Below, piece by piece: positions 42,763 through 54,417 of a stretch of DNA of 64,000 nucleotides. This stretch comes from Platanthera guangdongensis (Eukaryota > Streptophyta > Magnoliopsida > Asparagales > Orchidaceae), in assembly GCA_039583875.1 (NCBI GenBank), contig CM077166.1:86674564-86738563 (forward strand). The letters are read 5' to 3'. The number at the start of each line of letters is the position of its first letter. Positions within the stretch are counted from its first letter, which is position 1. The notes beneath the pieces are model-generated. The model saw only the letters and a list, made by a program, of their open reading frames with translations. It was not told the origin of the DNA and made no database searches. A program made the position numbers and the translations under genes.

Positions 42763-43030
42763 CTCGGCTGGTGTCGTACTTTCATCAGAACGTTGGTGCT
42801 CTGATTGTCCCGCACCACTCTATGTCACCTATAGGTGAACAAAACACTCACATTAGTGACCACACACAAGCAAAATAACAAAATATGAACGCACAGGTTC
42901 CTCAAACACGTGTATTTGCATTTCCAAGGTGGACATTCCGGAGTTCATTATTGTTAACTTGGTTCGCACAGACACGTGCTCGCCACCCCACAAAAGAATT
43001 TGACCACGAATTTAAAAGGGAAAGACCGAG

Positions 43031-43043
43031 ACAGCTGATACCA
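43031..43043 (-). other. Primer-binding site of F
   Basis: On the minus strand TGGTATCAGCTGT follows the decayed LTR end GTTATA. It is of the initiator Met tRNA type. Confidence 0.75.
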
Positions 43044-43047
43044 AAAA

Positions 43048-45061
43048 TATAACGACTCCATCCATTCACAGGTATATGCTAGAAGGTCCGGCCGGGGCCC
43101 CACATCATATACCATAAAACAAGCGGGGAAGTCACATGGTGATACCAGAGTTGTGCATCCTAACTCATTGCATTCTAGCGGAAGCCAATAACACGAATCT
43201 GAACTCACACATAGGAATGTACACCAAACATAAGCTCCACATTTATATAAACAGGAATCGTAGCAAATACAAAGTCAACTGGCCTTATGGCCTTACAGGG
43301 CTTTACACAATAGTGGCCTCAAACATTGGCGCGGAGGCCATCCACGTATAATCAAACATAGTAGTTTCATTTAGCCTTCGAGGGCTAGCAGTAGTAGCAG
43401 CAGCGACAAATACTTCAGCCTTTATGCGTCCCGCTTGGCTCTCCAGCACCTACACAGGGACAGCCCACCCAACGGTGGCAAACTGGCAACGGTCAGCATT
43501 CAGCTGACCAAATTATAACGACCGCACCCCTTTCCCGGGGCGGTGGTATTCCTTCCCTGCAAGCATAGTATTTCACAGGCAAATATGTATATCATACATT
43601 ATGCTCTCACGCACAAACATGCCATCACTACCGTCAGCCACGCGGCACGATGACCCGTGCATAAAGAGCACATTCTTTTTGTACCAGTGAACCAATTTCC
43701 CACCACCGTATCAGGGTCGCAACCCAACGGTAAAACATTGAGCATTTTCTCCATGGCGTGCAGCCGGAGATATTAGTCTTAGTGAACCGAGATTGGCCCG
43801 TAGACCCCCATTGTATCACAACGCGCAGGCCTAAGACTCTAGCTATGCGCTCCAACAGACCGCACTTTCAGGTCTTACATCAGACGGACATAATGCATAT
43901 CATATCATCTACCCCCCGTTACACAAATCGCCTTGCCATCACCGAGAATGGCATACTTGCGGCTAAATCGAAGGCGCGGGTTGGTTTCACCTTACCTGTT
44001 TGACATAAAGCCTGGGTGTTTTCCTGGGCACACCAGTACTTACGATCACACCCATTCATATCACAACATCGGAGGGTCTTTACTGGGCACACCAGTACTT
44101 CCTGCTACTCCCTTCACAGGCACAACCCCACAATTATAACAAATGTCAAGGGAATTTTCCTGACTTACCTCGCCAGTACTTCCTGCTACTCCCCTTCACA
44201 GGTACCACCCATGAACATCAAGCATTAGAAAGGGTTTTTCATGGGCACACCAGTACTTCCTGCTACTCCCCTTCACAGGTAGAACCCAATAGCACAAGCA
44301 TCACAGGGGTATTTTCCTGGACTACCACTCCAGTACTTCCTGCTGCTGCCTTTCACAGGTTTAACCCATCAGCTCCTAAACTACACGTTTATCACGGAGT
44401 CTTCTCCGGTGCGTATATGAAACATCACCAATCCAGACCAACCTGTCCAGATGGGCTTCACACAGCATGCCTATTCCTTACTCCTTTTTCGGATCTATAT
44501 GCCAAATGATTGGGGATTCCATGAATCAACCCAAAGGACTCCCGAAACAAGCCACCCTCTGGTGGGTGAATCGTATGCTCATGCCAAAAAGGAAGCCTTC
44601 ATATGGCTAGTAAGAAACGTCATTACCCTCGAAGATCGCTTCAGCGCCATGAGCTCCTAGCTGGCTGGAAAGAACCGCAACGGCTTTTCCTCCACAACAC
44701 TTGCCTCAGATCTCTCATCGGAACTCCGAAGCAACACCGGTGGCCAGCTATCCTTCCTCCTCCTCCTTCTTCCTCTCTCTAATTTGTAGAAAGATGAAGG
44801 CCAAGCTCAAATGAGAATTTCCATCTCATCCACGGCCTTAAGGAAGCAGGGAGGCACCTCAGCCATTGGATCCTAGCTGAAGATTTGGACAGCCACGATG
44901 TTGTCACAAAATCATATTTTTTGCCTGATACGTCCTGTGACACGCCCGTGTCCCAGGCCGTGTACCTCAAGTGGTGCTCAACTGACTTATCCAGTCTAGT
45001 ACACGACCATGTGACACGCCCGTGTCACGGGCCGTGTCACCTGACACGCCTTCAGACACGC
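43048..45061 (-). repeat. F 5' LTR, outer end cut by G
   Basis: On the minus strand the end shows the GGGGCCCCGGCCGGACC block shared with E and J. The visible outer part is the array (44934-45061), where homology stops at the G LTR. A (G)GCGCCATGAGCTCC...AAGCGATCTTC segment near 44625-44655 corresponds to the GGCGCCGAAGCGATCTTC of E. No ORF. Confidence 0.8.
44005..44360. repeat. Tandem repeats in F 5' LTR (about five units)
   Basis: Units of about 60-90 bp around CCAGTACTTCCTGCTACTCC, followed by CTTCACAGG and an ACCCA segment, at about 44030, 44090, 44175, 44245 and 44330. They have diverged moderately. Confidence 0.8.
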
Positions 45062-45960
45062 TGAAAGTGCAGGTTAGATCTGATATACTCTAGAGGGCGG
45101 GGTGAATAGAGTATGGTGCTTGCTAAAAACTTTTTACAACTCTTGTTGTATTCCTAAGTGAACAGGGAAGCAAATAACATAAAGTAAACACAACAACTAG
45201 CTAAATAGAGAGCAATCACAGATCACAGCCACAAAACAAAAGAAAATAAGCAACCAGAAGACACAAGGAGCTATAGTGGTTCCCCAACCAATCTGGGTAC
45301 ATCCACTCTTCGACCACCCTAGGTAGGAATCCACTGCAGGATGAGTTGATCAGGTGTCCTGGGCACCAATGGGTTTTGATCAGGTCCCCAAAAACCAAAC
45401 CTTCAAGTCTTTTGGAGGGAGACTTGCAACCAGAATAATTTTGAAGGGATTTAAAACCCTGTACAGGAATTAGAGAGAGAGGGTGATAATGTCTTTTCTA
45501 TCAACAGATAGAGAGAAGACTTGTGGATTGATGTAGCAGCTCTTGCTCCCCCTGAGATCTTGAATTGGTCAGGAATGCTGGAGCACTGCTTCAGGGTGAT
45601 AGGCCTTCAATGACCTAGAATGCCTGGACCAGAACTGCTTCAGGAACTTATTTAACAAATTGATTGAATCTTGTCCTTTGAAGTTATCCTGTAAATAGAG
45701 AGAAGAAGACTCTTGATTGAATTTAGTTGTTCTTCTTCTTCTCCAAAAGTCCTCTGGTCAAGGCTGATTGCAGTCAAGAACTTTAGATTTTAGAAAGTTT
45801 GTTCTTCTGCAACTTTCGAGTATTTTCTATACTGTAATTCTTGAACTCTGCTTGATTCTATTCTCTTGCTGTGTCTTTGTGTATCCCTCTCTTCCTAACT
45901 GAGGAAAAGTCAAACATTTTGAATGTCGAGCAGTAATTACAGTCGGCCCTGGAAAGAATC
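45062..45960 (-). repeat. Copia LTR fragment G (right limit uncertain)
   Basis: TGAAAGTGCAGG..., CTCTAGAGGGCGGGGTGAATA and AGTGGTTCCCCAA...GGGTACATCCACT parallel the A LTR as read on the plus strand, so this LTR is in minus orientation. It joins the F array at 45061/45062 without an evident duplication. No palindrome array is seen in it. The right end is not resolved. It does not lead into a minus-strand internal region, because a plus-strand gag follows. Confidence 0.6.
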
Positions 45961-46048
45961 AGCAATCAATGACTAACACCTGAACCCCAAGATCCCTAGT
46001 TAGATCTGCTTGTTTTGATTTTATTATTAGATTATCTCTTCACAAATC

Positions 46049-46543
46049 ATGGCCCAAAACAAAGATTATACTAGCACCAGACCTCCAGTGTGCAATCTGT
46101 CTAAGTTTGCACTTTGGAAAGCAAGGATTAGATTATACATGAATTCTATTGACGAGGACATTTTTAATTCTGTTTTGACAGTTTGTCCAAGACCTCCAGA
46201 GAACACAAGCATAAATGATATTCCACCTCCATCAGGAACAGATGCTGATATCAAGAAGTGGAAGGTAGCTGATGCAAAGGCTATGAACATCTTAGCCCAG
46301 ACTATATTTGATGACATATTCCAAAAAGTGGCTGAATGTAATTCAGCAAAGGAAATCTGGGATAAGCTCACTAAAATAGTCTCAGGATCAGCTGATGAAA
46401 GAAAAGACAAGAGATCTCACCTCATATCTCAATATGAGAACTTCAAGAATGGAGAAGCTGAGCCAGTAGCTGAAATGTATAACAGGCTCAGTCTGATAGT
46501 CAATGAACGCAAGACTTTGGATAAGGAGATCTCACTGACTGAA
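46049..46543 (+). pseudogene. gag: copia gag N-terminal part (G2), cut by element H
   Basis: Starts ATG at 46049 (MAQNKDYTS). LSKFALWKARIRLYM, SAKEIWDKLTKIVSGSADER and RSHLISQYENFKNG mark a UBN2-type copia capsid, distant from the A/B gag. It runs undamaged until H inserts after 46543; the H terminus TGATGA supplies the stop. The remainder should lie right of the window. No LTR end or primer site of this element is seen upstream, so its 5' end is lost or rearranged. Confidence 0.82.
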
Positions 46544-48113
46544 TGATGAGTCCACTTTATATACCTATTTTCGGACTCATCTGGGCTAGTTTTCACGCAT
46601 TTGCACTTCACTTTTAGTTCATTATCATATATAATTCATCTGGCCTATATTTCCATAGGAAATGCACATTTAAGCCCATGGTTGTGTATTTTGTAACTTT
46701 TATAGTTTGTACTCCCTTTTTTGATTGTCTGGAATGTCTGCACAGATTAGTGATTGGTTTTTCCTTTCGGTACAAGGGTCGTGTGCGTGTTCCGGGATGG
46801 TTGTGAAACAGGAATACTGCGCACGATCATGGGATCTAATGCGCACGACCACTGGTCGTGCGTCTCTTATCGTGCGCACTACTCTACATTTTCCAGAATC
46901 AGCGTGGGGTAAGCGCACGACCACTGGACATAATGCACACTACCACCGGTCGTGCGCCACTTATCGTGTGCATTGATTCCTCTTTTCTGGAGTCCTGTCT
47001 AGGGTAATCGCACGATCATTGGACTTAGTGCGCACGACCACTGGTCGTGCGCCACTACTCGTGTGCGTTATCCCAGTTCTTCTCCCTGATATTCCATGTC
47101 AGTGCGCACGAGCATAGGACATAGTGCGCACGACCACTGGCCGTTCGCCTGTGATCGTGTGCTTTGTTCATTTCTGCTTTTGTATAAATAGTGCAGGTCT
47201 CGCCCTAATTGGGAGAGGATCCGGAGCTCGATGTTTCTCCGCCGTTTTCCACCTTCTCTGTCGTTCCCCTTGATCTTGCACCCTAGGGAGGTGCTCCGGG
47301 CAAGCTTTCACCGCCAAATCCAAGCCGGAGCTTCCTTTCGGCCTTCTACTTCATCTGTGAGCTTCAAATAGGGTTTGACGCCATAGCCATCAAGCAAAGG
47401 AAAGCTAGAAAACTTCATCCGCTATCGTGAGATGAAGAAGACAGGCCATTGGAAGGTGGTGACAGCCCTTCTCTATCCCGGACGCAGTTGAGGACCGAGC
47501 TTGGACACGGAATGACAACCCGATGATTCCAACCGTGAATCCTCAGCAAGGCTTCGGATTCGGTCGATCTCTTGTCTTGTTCTTGCTTTCTTGTTGAATA
47601 TTGGTGTTTAACTTTATTCATAATTGATGAAGTATGCTTAGTTTGTAAAACGTTTTTATACAATTATGTCTATGTGATTCTATGATTTCGTTATTTGCTT
47701 GAGTTGCGACATATTCCATCCACCACCATCCACCCTTGCCGCACTAACAATTGCTAGTAGCGTGCATTGAGAAGAGGTGCTTACGACCCTCATTCCGCCA
47801 TTCTCACCACCTCATCTGCAAGCCTACTCGTCCATTCGCCTACCGATTCGGTGCATAGCGGCCCAACTAGTCTTCCATCCCGCCTGGCGAAGCATCGCAT
47901 AGCGGCGTTGCATAGGAGTAGTTGTTAGCCTTTTATTTTCTGTTTCCGCAACATCAAAACCCCCCTTAGTTAGCTCCGACCTGAGGACTTCAATCTCAAG
48001 TCCTCCTCAAAATTAACTCCACCTTACTGTATTCCTTGTGAGATCGATACTTGGGAAAACCCCCATTTTATATTACTTGTGCGACCGGTTCACTGCCGTG
48101 ATCTTAAGCATCA
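46544..48113 (+). repeat. H 5' LTR (1570 bp)
   Basis: TGATGAGTCC...AAGCATCA. Nested palindrome array at about 46820-47165, TATAAATA at 47183-47190. Confidence 0.9.
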
Positions 48114-48119
48114 AGTTTT

Positions 48120-48137
48120 TGGCGTCGTTGTTTTGGA
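48120..48137 (+). other. Primer-binding site of H (decayed)
   Basis: TGGCGTCGTTGTTTTGGA, several changes from the C and D sites. Confidence 0.65.
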
Positions 48138-48345
48138 ACACAATCGTGTGAGTTTGTGGAGAGGGAGATAATAGATTGAAGCCCTTTTCCATTTGTACAT
48201 ATCATTTTTTTTTGTTTTGTTATTAGAATTTTTATTTTACTTATTTCTTTTTTACCACCTTTTTTGATTTTTGATTTAGATAGCAGATCCGTGCTATTTT
48301 TATTTTAGCTGTGTAGCACTTTTTCAGCAATTATTTTTGTTCGTG

Positions 48346-49590
48346 ATGGATCCTGATGCTGAGTGTCGTATCCTTGACACTTTGCGCCGATCAATCGATG
48401 CCATTGCTGTTATGAATGCCGAGCATTGCATTCGGTGTTTGTTATGTCAAGGTGTGGGCCACATGTTGAAGGATTACCCTCGTTTGTGCAAGCCTTCTCC
48501 CTCTGAGGGCGTGTGCACAACAACCTCCCGTTCACGGAAGACTGTTGTGGACATGCCTACCAAGGAGTTGCCTGGCCCATACACTAACCCGACGCACTAT
48601 GCTCATTCTTTACCCGTTGAGATTACTGAAGAATCTCTGGCTGCATACATATCTTTCATGGGTCCCTCGATCCCTTTTTACGAGCTTTCCTTGAGTGATG
48701 ATGACCACTCTGGTGTTAGCCAACAAAACGAGGAGCAAGAACTCATGGACGCTCCTGTATGGGACGATGAGATTGTTCCGGTCTTCGACGGGGTGGAGTC
48801 AGCGAATGATTTTGCGATGGGGCCTGCTCATTCAGTGCTTGATTTTGAGAGCAGCCTTGCCCCTTCGCAATTTTTGTCAGATTGTGCTATTCCTCTTTCT
48901 TGTGAGTCGGTTGATGATGTCGTATTTGTGGATGATTCGGTGCCTGAGGTTGCGCCGAAGTGGGATGATGATTCCTCTATCTCCGACGGAGAAGGTGGAT
49001 TTTCGGAACACTTTTACGCACCCCGGTGGGATGAGGAATACCCTCTTTCCGAAGCGGAGGTTTGCACCTCCTTATTGGATGAGGCTGCTCCTCTTACCAC
49101 TGCGGACCTTGAGTTCTCGGATTCCCCTCGGTACGACTCATATGACACCGACAGTGATCTCTGCTTGGATCCTGCTGGGAGTGAGACCGGGACCACTCCC
49201 CCTATTTCTGATTCTTTTAGTTATTCATCTCATTTATTTCTTAATCCCAGTTCTGTATCTAAGCCTGTGCGGGTTGAGTCTTCGCAGGTGCTTCAGGAGG
49301 ACTTGGAGCTTTCAGCTCGAGTCATGGATGACAGCATCCTCTTTTGCGAGGAGGTTGATTCCTCCTCTGTTGAGGAAGCTCCATTCATCGCTTTCGCCTC
49401 CTGCAAACTCCCTGTAGACGATACCTTGCTAGGCAAGGATTCATTTTGTGGTAAGAAGAGTGAGAACCAGTGCTCCTTCTCTTCTTACTTCCTATTTCCT
49501 CTACCTGTGTTGGGCAGGTATTATTATTTAGGTAGAGGGGTAACTGCTCTATCACCGTATCGGTACCCGTTACCGAAACGGATATTTTAA
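48346..49590 (+). CDS. Element H ORF: zinc-knuckle-like, acidic, WDD/WDE-repeat protein
   Basis: An unbroken ORF of 414 residues from the ATG at 48346 (MDPDAECRIL). The knuckle reads CLLCQGVGHMLKDY: the last Cys of the C-family motif is Tyr, so zinc binding is probably lost. A strongly acidic region follows, with APVWDDE, APKWDDD and APRWDEE. The fourth motif of C is absent. The C-terminal 60 residues differ from C in part, then share SYFLFPLP and LGRGVTALSPYRYPL. The product is unknown. It is the only gene of the element, so it either acts on the element's own RNA or DNA or serves an as yet unseen host-facing role; both are inference. Confidence 0.75.
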   Translation: MDPDAECRILDTLRRSIDAIAVMNAEHCIRCLLCQGVGHMLKDYPRLCKPSPSEGVCTTTSRSRKTVVDMPTKELPGPYTNPTHYAHSLPVEITEESLAAYISFMGPSIPFYELSLSDDDHSGVSQQNEEQELMDAPVWDDEIVPVFDGVESANDFAMGPAHSVLDFESSLAPSQFLSDCAIPLSCESVDDVVFVDDSVPEVAPKWDDDSSISDGEGGFSEHFYAPRWDEEYPLSEAEVCTSLLDEAAPLTTADLEFSDSPRYDSYDTDSDLCLDPAGSETGTTPPISDSFSYSSHLFLNPSSVSKPVRVESSQVLQEDLELSARVMDDSILFCEEVDSSSVEEAPFIAFASCKLPVDDTLLGKDSFCGKKSENQCSFSSYFLFPLPVLGRYYYLGRGVTALSPYRYPLPKRIF

Positions 49591-51401
49591 CAATTACCTG
49601 TGCACTTTTTATTTCATAGGCCCATTAGCTAGAACTGTTTAGAATGTAATAAGTCGTGCTGGGATGACAATAACCCCATTACTTATCTTTCATTTTCTGC
49701 ATTTTGTTTTTCATGTTTATTTAGTTTTAGTATTTCTTTGTAGTTTGTATATTTTGTTTTATTTTTGCGGAGCTCACCCCTGCAGGTATTCTTGACACCA
49801 TTGCATTGGCGGGGTTGTGATTCTTCTTATGGCGGGTCTACTTTAGGTTTCCACGCGTCTTCTGGTATGCTCACTGGCTGAGCATTGGGTAACCTCTTCT
49901 CTTAGCTCCTTATGATTTTAATTTCTATATCATCTGCTGTGTAGTTTAATTTTAGTCTGGGGGAGAGATTTGTTACCTATTGCACCCACACATTTCTTGT
50001 GCATACTAGAAGTCTTTATTGTTTTATTTTGCTTAGTTCATTGCATCACACACCACTGCACCCACATGAGCGCGTGCTTAGCTTTTGGCGTGCTGCGAGT
50101 TAAACTCATTTCTTCGTTAGATTTGGGAAAATTATGGTGCTGACATAGGATTCTGAGACGGAGTAAAATGTTGACCTTGATGTGCTCCTAGTCAACTGCT
50201 CTCATCTCGTGTAGAAATTGGAGTACATTTAATTTTTCTGTATGCTTTTAGTTTTATATTTTTCTAATTGCGTAAATACTTTTTATTTTACTCAAAAGTT
50301 GGTGAATCAGGTGTGAATCCGACTGTAGCTTAGGGATGTGTGTAGACGGCAGTTAGGTTCGTATTGCTCGAGTCGGGAGGATGGATAGTCTTTCTCGTTG
50401 GCTAAGAACTTGACCCAAGCTATTCTTGAAGCATGGGTATAGGTTAGTCATGCATGAGCGTGATGTAGGCCATCATTTTGGCCCGGTTGAGCTTTGTACT
50501 GTTCCTGACATCTTATCCTCGCTAGCCTCGTTATGCCTACCCCTCCTTTTGATTCAGCTCCACCATGATTTCACCAAAGCCTCATAGCCAATCCTAGTTA
50601 CACACCTAAGTTGAGTTTAGTGTTTTACATTTTAATGTTGGGGTGAGATGTGGTGATTTTACTTGTGATTATGTGGATGTGCTCCAATGTTATATTTGCT
50701 GAAATTGCAAAAATAAAAAGATGATTTGAAAAAAAAGAAAAAAAAAGAGAACAATATTTGTAAAGAAAAAAAAAGAAGTGAAAAGAAAAATTTTAATTGA
50801 AAATCTTTTTGGGAAATGTGATTATTTTTGGGGTAGATGGTGCACACACCCATATGTGAAAGTTAAGTCTGGGGGTGTGGTGTACCCGCGTGTATTTTGC
50901 TTAGTAGAGGGATTCCTTTTATATTAGCTCATTTGGGTTTGGTGCTTAGTCATTCTTATTTATCATTGTTTACCTCACCGAATCCCAAGCCCCATGTCTT
51001 CACCTATTGTCCTACTGATTCGTGTGTGAACCAAACCAGTGCCGTGGAGAGAATGCGAAAGGGCAAGCATATGGTCACCGACATTGGTGGATTCCTTTGG
51101 AGGTTATCCCGAGCCCTGATCTTTGGCAAAGCTCGCCTAGCGATTAGTCTACTTTCTCCCTACGCGTGACCGGATGATTCACCGTGATTCCATTTTTGAG
51201 TAATAATAAAATTTTGATATGCATTGTGAAGAGTATAAACTATTTTGTATCCTTAGAAATTTCTTCTATTATATTTTTACGCGCGCGAGCATGCGACTTC
51301 GCATGGTACTTCGTATCGCAATTTCTTTGTTAACTAGTATTTTTCCCTATCTGCTTAGATTTTGTTTGCTCGGGATGCGCAAATAGTTAAGTCTGGGGAT
51401 G
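49591..51401 (+). other. Element H 3' non-coding region
   Basis: Colinear with 20932-22652 of C. Polypurine-like motifs lie at 49953 (TAGTCTGGGGGAGA), 50865 (AAGTCTGGGGGTG) and 51389 (AAGTCTGGGGATG, touching the LTR). A/G-rich tract at about 50700-50800. No ORF. Confidence 0.75.
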
Positions 51402-52377
51402 TGATGAGTCCACTTTATATACCTATTTTCAGACTCATCTAGGCTAGTTTTCACGCATTTGCACTTCACTTTTAGTTCATTATCATATATATTTCATCTG
51501 GCCTATATTTCCATAGGAAGTGCACATTTAAGCCCATGGTTGTGTATTTTGTTATTTTTATAGTTTGTACTCCCTTTTGTGATTGTCTGGAATGTCTGCA
51601 CAGATTAGTGATTGTTTTTTCCTTTCGGTACAGGGGTCGTGTGCGTGTTCCGGGATGGTTGTGAAACAGGAATATTGCGCACGATCATGGGATCTAATGC
51701 GCACGACCACTGGTCGTGCGCCCCTGATCGTGAGCACTACTCTACGTTTTCCAGAACCAGCCTGGGGTAAGCGCACGACCACTGGACATAATGCGCACGA
51801 CCACCGGTCGTGCGCCACTGATCGTGTGCATTGATTCCTCTTTTCTAGAGTCCTGTCTGGGGTAATCGCACGATCATTGGACTTAGTGCGCACGACCACT
51901 GGTCGTGCGCCACTACTCGTGCACGTTATCCTAGTTGTTCTTCCTAATATTTCATGCCAGTGCGCACGAGCATAGGACATAGTGCGCACGACCACTGCTC
52001 GTTCGCCTGTGATCGTGCACATTGTTCATTTCTGCTTTTGTATAAATAGTGCAGGTCTCGTCCTAATTGGGAGAGGATCCAGAGCTCGATGTTTCTCCGC
52101 CGTTTTCCGCCTTCTCTGCCATTCCCCTTCATCTTCCACCCTAGGTAGGTGCTCCGGGCAAGCTTTCACAGCCAAATCCGAACCGGAGCTTCCTCTCGGC
52201 CTTATCCTTCATCCGTGAGCTTCAAATAGGGTTTGACGACATAGCCATCAAGCAAAGGAAAGCTAGCAAACTTCGTCCGCTATCGTGAGACGAAGAAGAC
52301 GGGCTATTGGAAGGTGGTGACAGCCCTTCTCTATACCGGACGCAGTTGAGGACCGAGCTTCGATGCGGAATGACAAC
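51402..52377 (+). repeat. H 3' LTR, left part, cut by B
   Basis: It starts TGATGAGTCC. Nested palindrome array at about 51672-52022, TATAAATA at 52041-52048. It stops at GAATGACAAC, where the B LTR begins. The remainder is outside the window. Confidence 0.9.
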
Positions 52378-52522
52378 TATTGGGTACATTGGAATAAATG
52401 TACCTGATTTGAAGAAGCCTCACCCTACTCAATGATATACATCAAGGTGTATTTGATGTATTTTGAGTTATCTTGTGCAGGTTAAGTAATTGCAGGGAAA
52501 GCTTAAAAGTATCTAAGTCCAT

Positions 52523-53330
52523 GTGTCGACACCCAGAAGAAAAGTGTCGACACTTAAGAAGACTTGTGTCGACACCTAGAGAAGCAGTGTCGACACTTGG
52601 AGTAATTGTGTCGACACCAGGAATGGAGAGTCGACATCAGAGGAAAAGTGTCTACACATACAGGCAGTGTCGACACTCAGTGAAGAAATGTCTAAAGAAT
52701 CAGTGTCGACACTTAGAAGCAGTGTCGACACCCATAGGAACTTTGCCGACATCAGAAAGTGTCGACACTAGGAGGCAGTGTCAACACTCATTAAAACATC
52801 AACAAAGTTCAAGTACAAGTGTCGACACTAGGAGGCTGTGTCGACACTCAGCAAACTTTAACAGAGTTTAAGTACAAGTGTCGACATAATGAAGAATGTG
52901 TCGACACACAGCAAAAGTCTAAACACATGAAGAAAGTGTCGACACTAGGAGGCTGTGTCGACACTCAGCAAATTTCAATAAAGTCTAAGTACAAGTGTCG
53001 ACACAAAGGAGATGTGTCGACACTCAGCAAAAGTATCAACACAGAAGGCATGTGTCGACACTAAGAAAATGTGTCGACACTTAGCAAGTATCAACACAAG
53101 AAGATGTGTCGACACAAAGGAGTTGTGTCGACACTTACAAGAAATCAACTAAGTATCAAAGAAGAAGGACTTGTGTCGACACACAGGATCAGTGTCGACA
53201 TATGTTGAAGAAGCAGTGTCGAGAAGCAGATTCTACAACACAAGGAGTTGTGCCGACACCATGAAGGCTAGTGTCGACACTTAGTCTACTTGTGTCGACA
53301 CTTAGTCTATCAGTGTCGACACTTAAAGAC
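52523..53330. repeat. GTGTCGACAC array in B 5' LTR
   Basis: About 25-30 copies with one-base variants. The first five start at 52523, 52544, 52566, 52587 and 52608, spaced 21, 22, 21 and 21 bp. Confidence 0.95.
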
Positions 53331-53479
53331 TGACTATCTCGACACTTTCAGACAGTTACAGAAAATTCAAGAAGTGATTGGATGACTTGACAGCTGCCAT
53401 TCCAGCCGGTCTACTGCAACTGTCAGAGCTGTCAAAAAGTTGTTAGAAACCGGATCAGCCGGTCACCATGATGGAAGCC

Positions 53480-53487
53480 TATATAAA
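53480..53487 (+). promoter_or_regulatory. TATA box of B 5' LTR
   Basis: TATATAAA within AGCCTATATAAAGGC, about 150 bp after the array. Confidence 0.7.
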
Positions 53488-54326
53488 GGCTTATTCTGTA
53501 ATCAGAAGAGAATGATCAACATAATTAGATTGAAGATCTAACAACACTAAAAAGAAGAAGACCTTCAAGTGAAGATCTAAGAAGTTGGAGAGAGAGAGCT
53601 CCTTATAAGAAGACAGCTATTGAACCAGGTTGTGAAGAATGTTTCAGATTGCTATCTGATTCTTAAGGCAGCAGTGATTGGAGATCATCTGCATAGAGTT
53701 TCAACCCTACTGTGTTCTAAATTCAAGAAGCTTTGAAGGAAGCCAAGGGAGGTTGATCTCAGCAAAGTTCTTCCAAGAACTCTTCAAAAACCAGACAACT
53801 CTTCTCTCTCAATCTGAGTTGTGGTTATATTCATTGTAATTTTAATTTCTTGTAGGATCCTTAGGGATTTGAGTTGTAAGCCTGAAATTATAAAGGCTGA
53901 GTGGTAGGGCCTGTGTGCCTGAGTGTAGAAGATTCATTTCTCTGAGTGTAGGCCTTGTTGAGGGCTGAGTGTAGGCCTTGTTGAAGGCTGAGTGTAGGTC
54001 TTGGTGAAGACTAAGTGGTAGGGCTTTGAGCCTGAGTTGTAGGAACCTGTTTAGGGTTCTGAGTGTAAGATATGAGGATCTGAGGAATAGTGGAGAAGTT
54101 GGGCCGAATTTAGTACACTACTAGATAGGCAAAGAGGGAAAGTGGATGTACCCATACCTTGGGGAACTACTATAAAACTGTGTGTACTCTGTGTGTATCT
54201 GATTCTGTGTATGGTGTTTATAGTTCTGTGAATTCTGTGATTAAATATGCCTAAAAGTGTAAAAAGATTAAGGTCACCTATTCACCCCCCCCCCCCTCTA
54301 GGTGATTAGGTACAATTTCTTTCAAG

Positions 54327-54338
54327 TGGTATCAAAGC
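54327..54338 (+). other. Primer-binding site of B
   Basis: TGGTATCAAAGC, two bases after the LTR. Initiator Met tRNA type with one change. Confidence 0.88.
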
Positions 54339-54417
54339 GATGTTCCTCAAAAAGGACATAACAGTCTTAGTAAAAGATCTTGTAGGCAGACTCAGCATAA
54401 TTAAGAAAATCAAGAAA

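Larger units (their letters stand above)
30358..45061 (-). mobile_element. Element F: degenerate Tekay-type chromovirus, split by element D
   Basis: Minus-strand order from the right: 5' LTR (outer part cut by G), PBS, gag, protease, RT, RNase H, integrase, D insertion, chromodomain, 3' LTR (right part only). The integrase C-terminal chromodomain puts it in the chromovirus/Tekay clade. Stops and frameshifts occur in every domain. E and LTR I appear to belong to related families. Confidence 0.85.
46544..52377 (+). mobile_element. Element H: second copy of the C family, 3' LTR cut by B
   Basis: 5' LTR 46544-48113, internal region with an unbroken ORF, 3' LTR from 51402 interrupted at 52378 by B. 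The five bases before it are CTGAA; the matching copy must lie beyond the window. The primer site is decayed (TGGCGTCGTTGTTTTGGA). Confidence 0.87.
52378..54324 (+). repeat. B 5' LTR (1947 bp)
   Basis: Array at 52523-53330, TATA-like TATATAAAG at 53480-53488, short tandem GCTGAGTGTAGGCCTTG repeats at about 53940-54010, a C-run near 54287, end TTTCTTTCA. Confidence 0.93.
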
